NCBI GenBank assembly: GCA_965116165.1
Contig: OZ220484.1
Location: 2,914,001 to 2,978,000, forward strand
DNA from: Azophilus sp965116165
Lineage (GTDB): Bacteria; Pseudomonadota; Gammaproteobacteria; Pseudomonadales; Azotimanducaceae
DNA length: 64,000 nt
Direction: 5' to 3'
Positions 63,801 to 64,000 of this stretch are shown here, piece by piece. The position numbers and the translations under genes are program-made. Below the pieces are notes generated by a model that did no database searches, was not told the origin of the DNA, and saw only the letters and a list, made by a program, of their open reading frames with translations. Positions within the stretch are counted from its first letter, which is position 1. Every line of letters starts with the position of its first letter.

Positions 63801-64000
63801 CCACACCCTCCTCGACCTCGGTGGGTGCCGCGCCCCGATAGGGAACCATTACCTCAACCGTGTCCAATTCGAACTTGGGGAAGGTTTCGACGGTGATGAT
63901 GGAACTGCCGTACAGCCCCGCCGTGATGATGAAAAACATCAGTAGGTTGGCCGCCACATGGTTGTGGGCGAACCAGCCGATGATGCCGCCGTGGCCGGTC
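60841..64000 (-). CDS. RND-family efflux permease, 5' partial
   Basis: The frame is open past the right edge (GGIIGWFAHNHVAANLLMFF), so the N-terminus is outside; 1053 residues are visible. It has the RND layout: two halves, each with a membrane block and a large periplasmic loop. The proton-relay Asp pair is in GIVVDDAIVVAESVYAET and the second-half motif is SGVVVNDSLIMVDYVNKAV. The sequence is closest to the AcrB-like efflux group without heavy-metal motifs. It would pump out hydrophobic compounds with a membrane-fusion partner, presumably encoded upstream, to the right of the window. The last codons derive from the boundary of repeat copy D. Confidence 0.92.
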   Translation of the reverse strand, partial: TGHGGIIGWFAHNHVAANLLMFFIITAGLYGSSIITVETFPKFELDTVEVMVPYRGAAPTEVEEGVVVKIEEAIQDIDGIKQVFGDAQEGLGQVTVEVRDGFDQAEVLDEVKLAVDSIATFPLETERPVIRKGRIRRQAISVQVAGDMDERDMKELTEQIRDEILALDEVSYAEVRGSRPFEISVEIPETTLRQYGLTLDQVAAVIRAWSVDLPGGNIRSEGGNIRLRTKGQAYTGEEFEQIVLISREDGTRIRLGDIATIKDGFAETESYAFFNGKRSLGVAVMSTDDENELDVTAAVRAYVEEARTRMPVGVSLETRSDVSQHLNERMNMMFKNMFIGATLVFAILGLFLHLKFAFWVIFGLPVAFLGALMMLPLPPIDITINIISVFGFILVLGIVVDDAIVVAESVYAETESGGYSTENIVAGARRVAVPATFGVLTTIMAFLPMLFTTGVMTAFMGSVGWVVILCLAFSLVESKLILPSHLALMRSSHVAGRGRGTVAVVDRSLKRFIERGYKPMLGTAIKHRYTTLAAFIGLLIVTVSMVAGGLVRYVFFPEVEQDTLSANIELFDGAPESLVAGVVGQMSDALRQVNEDIKTETGVETDTIKNVFAYIIDGSFGRFEVELAKGGDRPITPQEVEERWRKAVGEIPGAKELRFLSVMQIGGGPPIEFNLAGRNYERLEKAAAELEQHLAGFDGVFEIQVSANLGPEEVRLAIKPEAEALGLTLQDLGRQVRTAFYGAEAQRIQRDDQEVRVMVRYPRSERRSLGNLENMWVRTPDGRELPFNAVADYRLERGYDSIKRVDGQRSIRVSARSDIPIVEPSQVVNQITKNFMPSLRERYPGVDTDVAGSAYEERVGLVQVLLAFGIALFGIYALMAIPLKSYIQPLIIMGVIPFGIVGATTGHLLLGIPVSVVSIMGIIALSGVVVNDSLIMVDYVNKAVARGANPIEAAIQSGGRRFRPILLTSLTTFFGLAPIALETSMQAQVIIPMAVSVAFGILFATLITLVLVPSLYVIARDLKGLFTRHILTQPSRDRSSPPAPAISRHSID

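Noticed and set aside
1..64000. tRNA or rRNA genes
   Set aside because: No cloverleaf-type sequence with conserved T-loop (GGTTCGAATCC-like) or rRNA signature was seen by eye. A tRNAscan-type search could still find one.

Overview
The window reads as a high-GC proteobacterial chromosome segment, most likely from a gammaproteobacterium. Pointers are a Lon protease with a heat-shock-like promoter, an argD-argF pair, an all-alpha dUTPase, a PA0069-type radical SAM gene with a LexA-like box, three TonB-dependent receptor loci and acyl-CoA dehydrogenases. The species cannot be named from sequence alone. The left edge cuts into a GldF/GldG-type ABC accessory gene, and the right edge cuts into an RND efflux permease that runs leftwards from beyond the window.

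Layout. 0-3.5 kb: GldG-type protein and a DUF4340 protein. 3.9-9.6 kb: HAD hydrolase; a flavin monooxygenase/VOC dioxygenase operon; a DUF4143 ATPase with an unusual C-terminal domain. 9.6-14.4 kb: lon and two acyl-CoA dehydrogenases. 14.5-20 kb: TnpB relic, dUTPase, glycosyltransferase, NUDIX, argF, argD. 20.1-22.9 kb: a restriction-modification-like island holding a C5 methyltransferase, a collapsed ATPase and a candidate PD-(D/E)XK nuclease. 22.9-23.6 kb: a wreck of an hpaB-araC locus whose intact relative lies at 35.6-40.8 kb. 23.9-35.3 kb: an aromatic-type catabolic cluster with semialdehyde dehydrogenase, FAH hydrolase, TetR, two GSTs, VOC dioxygenase, TonB receptor and flavin monooxygenase. 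Four 18-bp operator-like palindromes of one design tie its transcription units together. 35.6-40.4 kb: hpaB, an AraC regulator and a composite pseudogene joining a TonB receptor, a nitrilase fragment and an aldoxime dehydratase fragment. 41.1-49.3 kb: Asp/Asn beta-hydroxylase, two TPR-sulfotransferases and a large TonB receptor, which may form a functional cassette. 49.5-64 kb: mostly housekeeping genes (fhs, alanine racemase, class III aminotransferase, BI-1, gpsA, radical SAM, sodium symporter, RND pump) with a few small or broken genes.

How the parts work together. The 24-35 kb cluster has the right enzymes for uptake, ring hydroxylation, extradiol cleavage, glutathione-dependent isomerisation, C-C hydrolysis and semialdehyde oxidation; the substrate is unknown. 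The 35.6-40.4 kb locus once carried parts of an aldoxime-to-nitrile-to-acid route next to a 4-hydroxyphenylacetate-type hydroxylase.

The accessory stretches have been heavily rearranged. I found a dispersed ~105-bp repeat with AGTTGACA/TGTCAACT ends (four copies, one split by a second element), a ~105-bp MITE-like element with AAGGAA...TCTGA terminal repeats, a 53-bp inverted repeat with a partial second copy, and many gene fragments. No tRNA, rRNA or CRISPR array was recognised.
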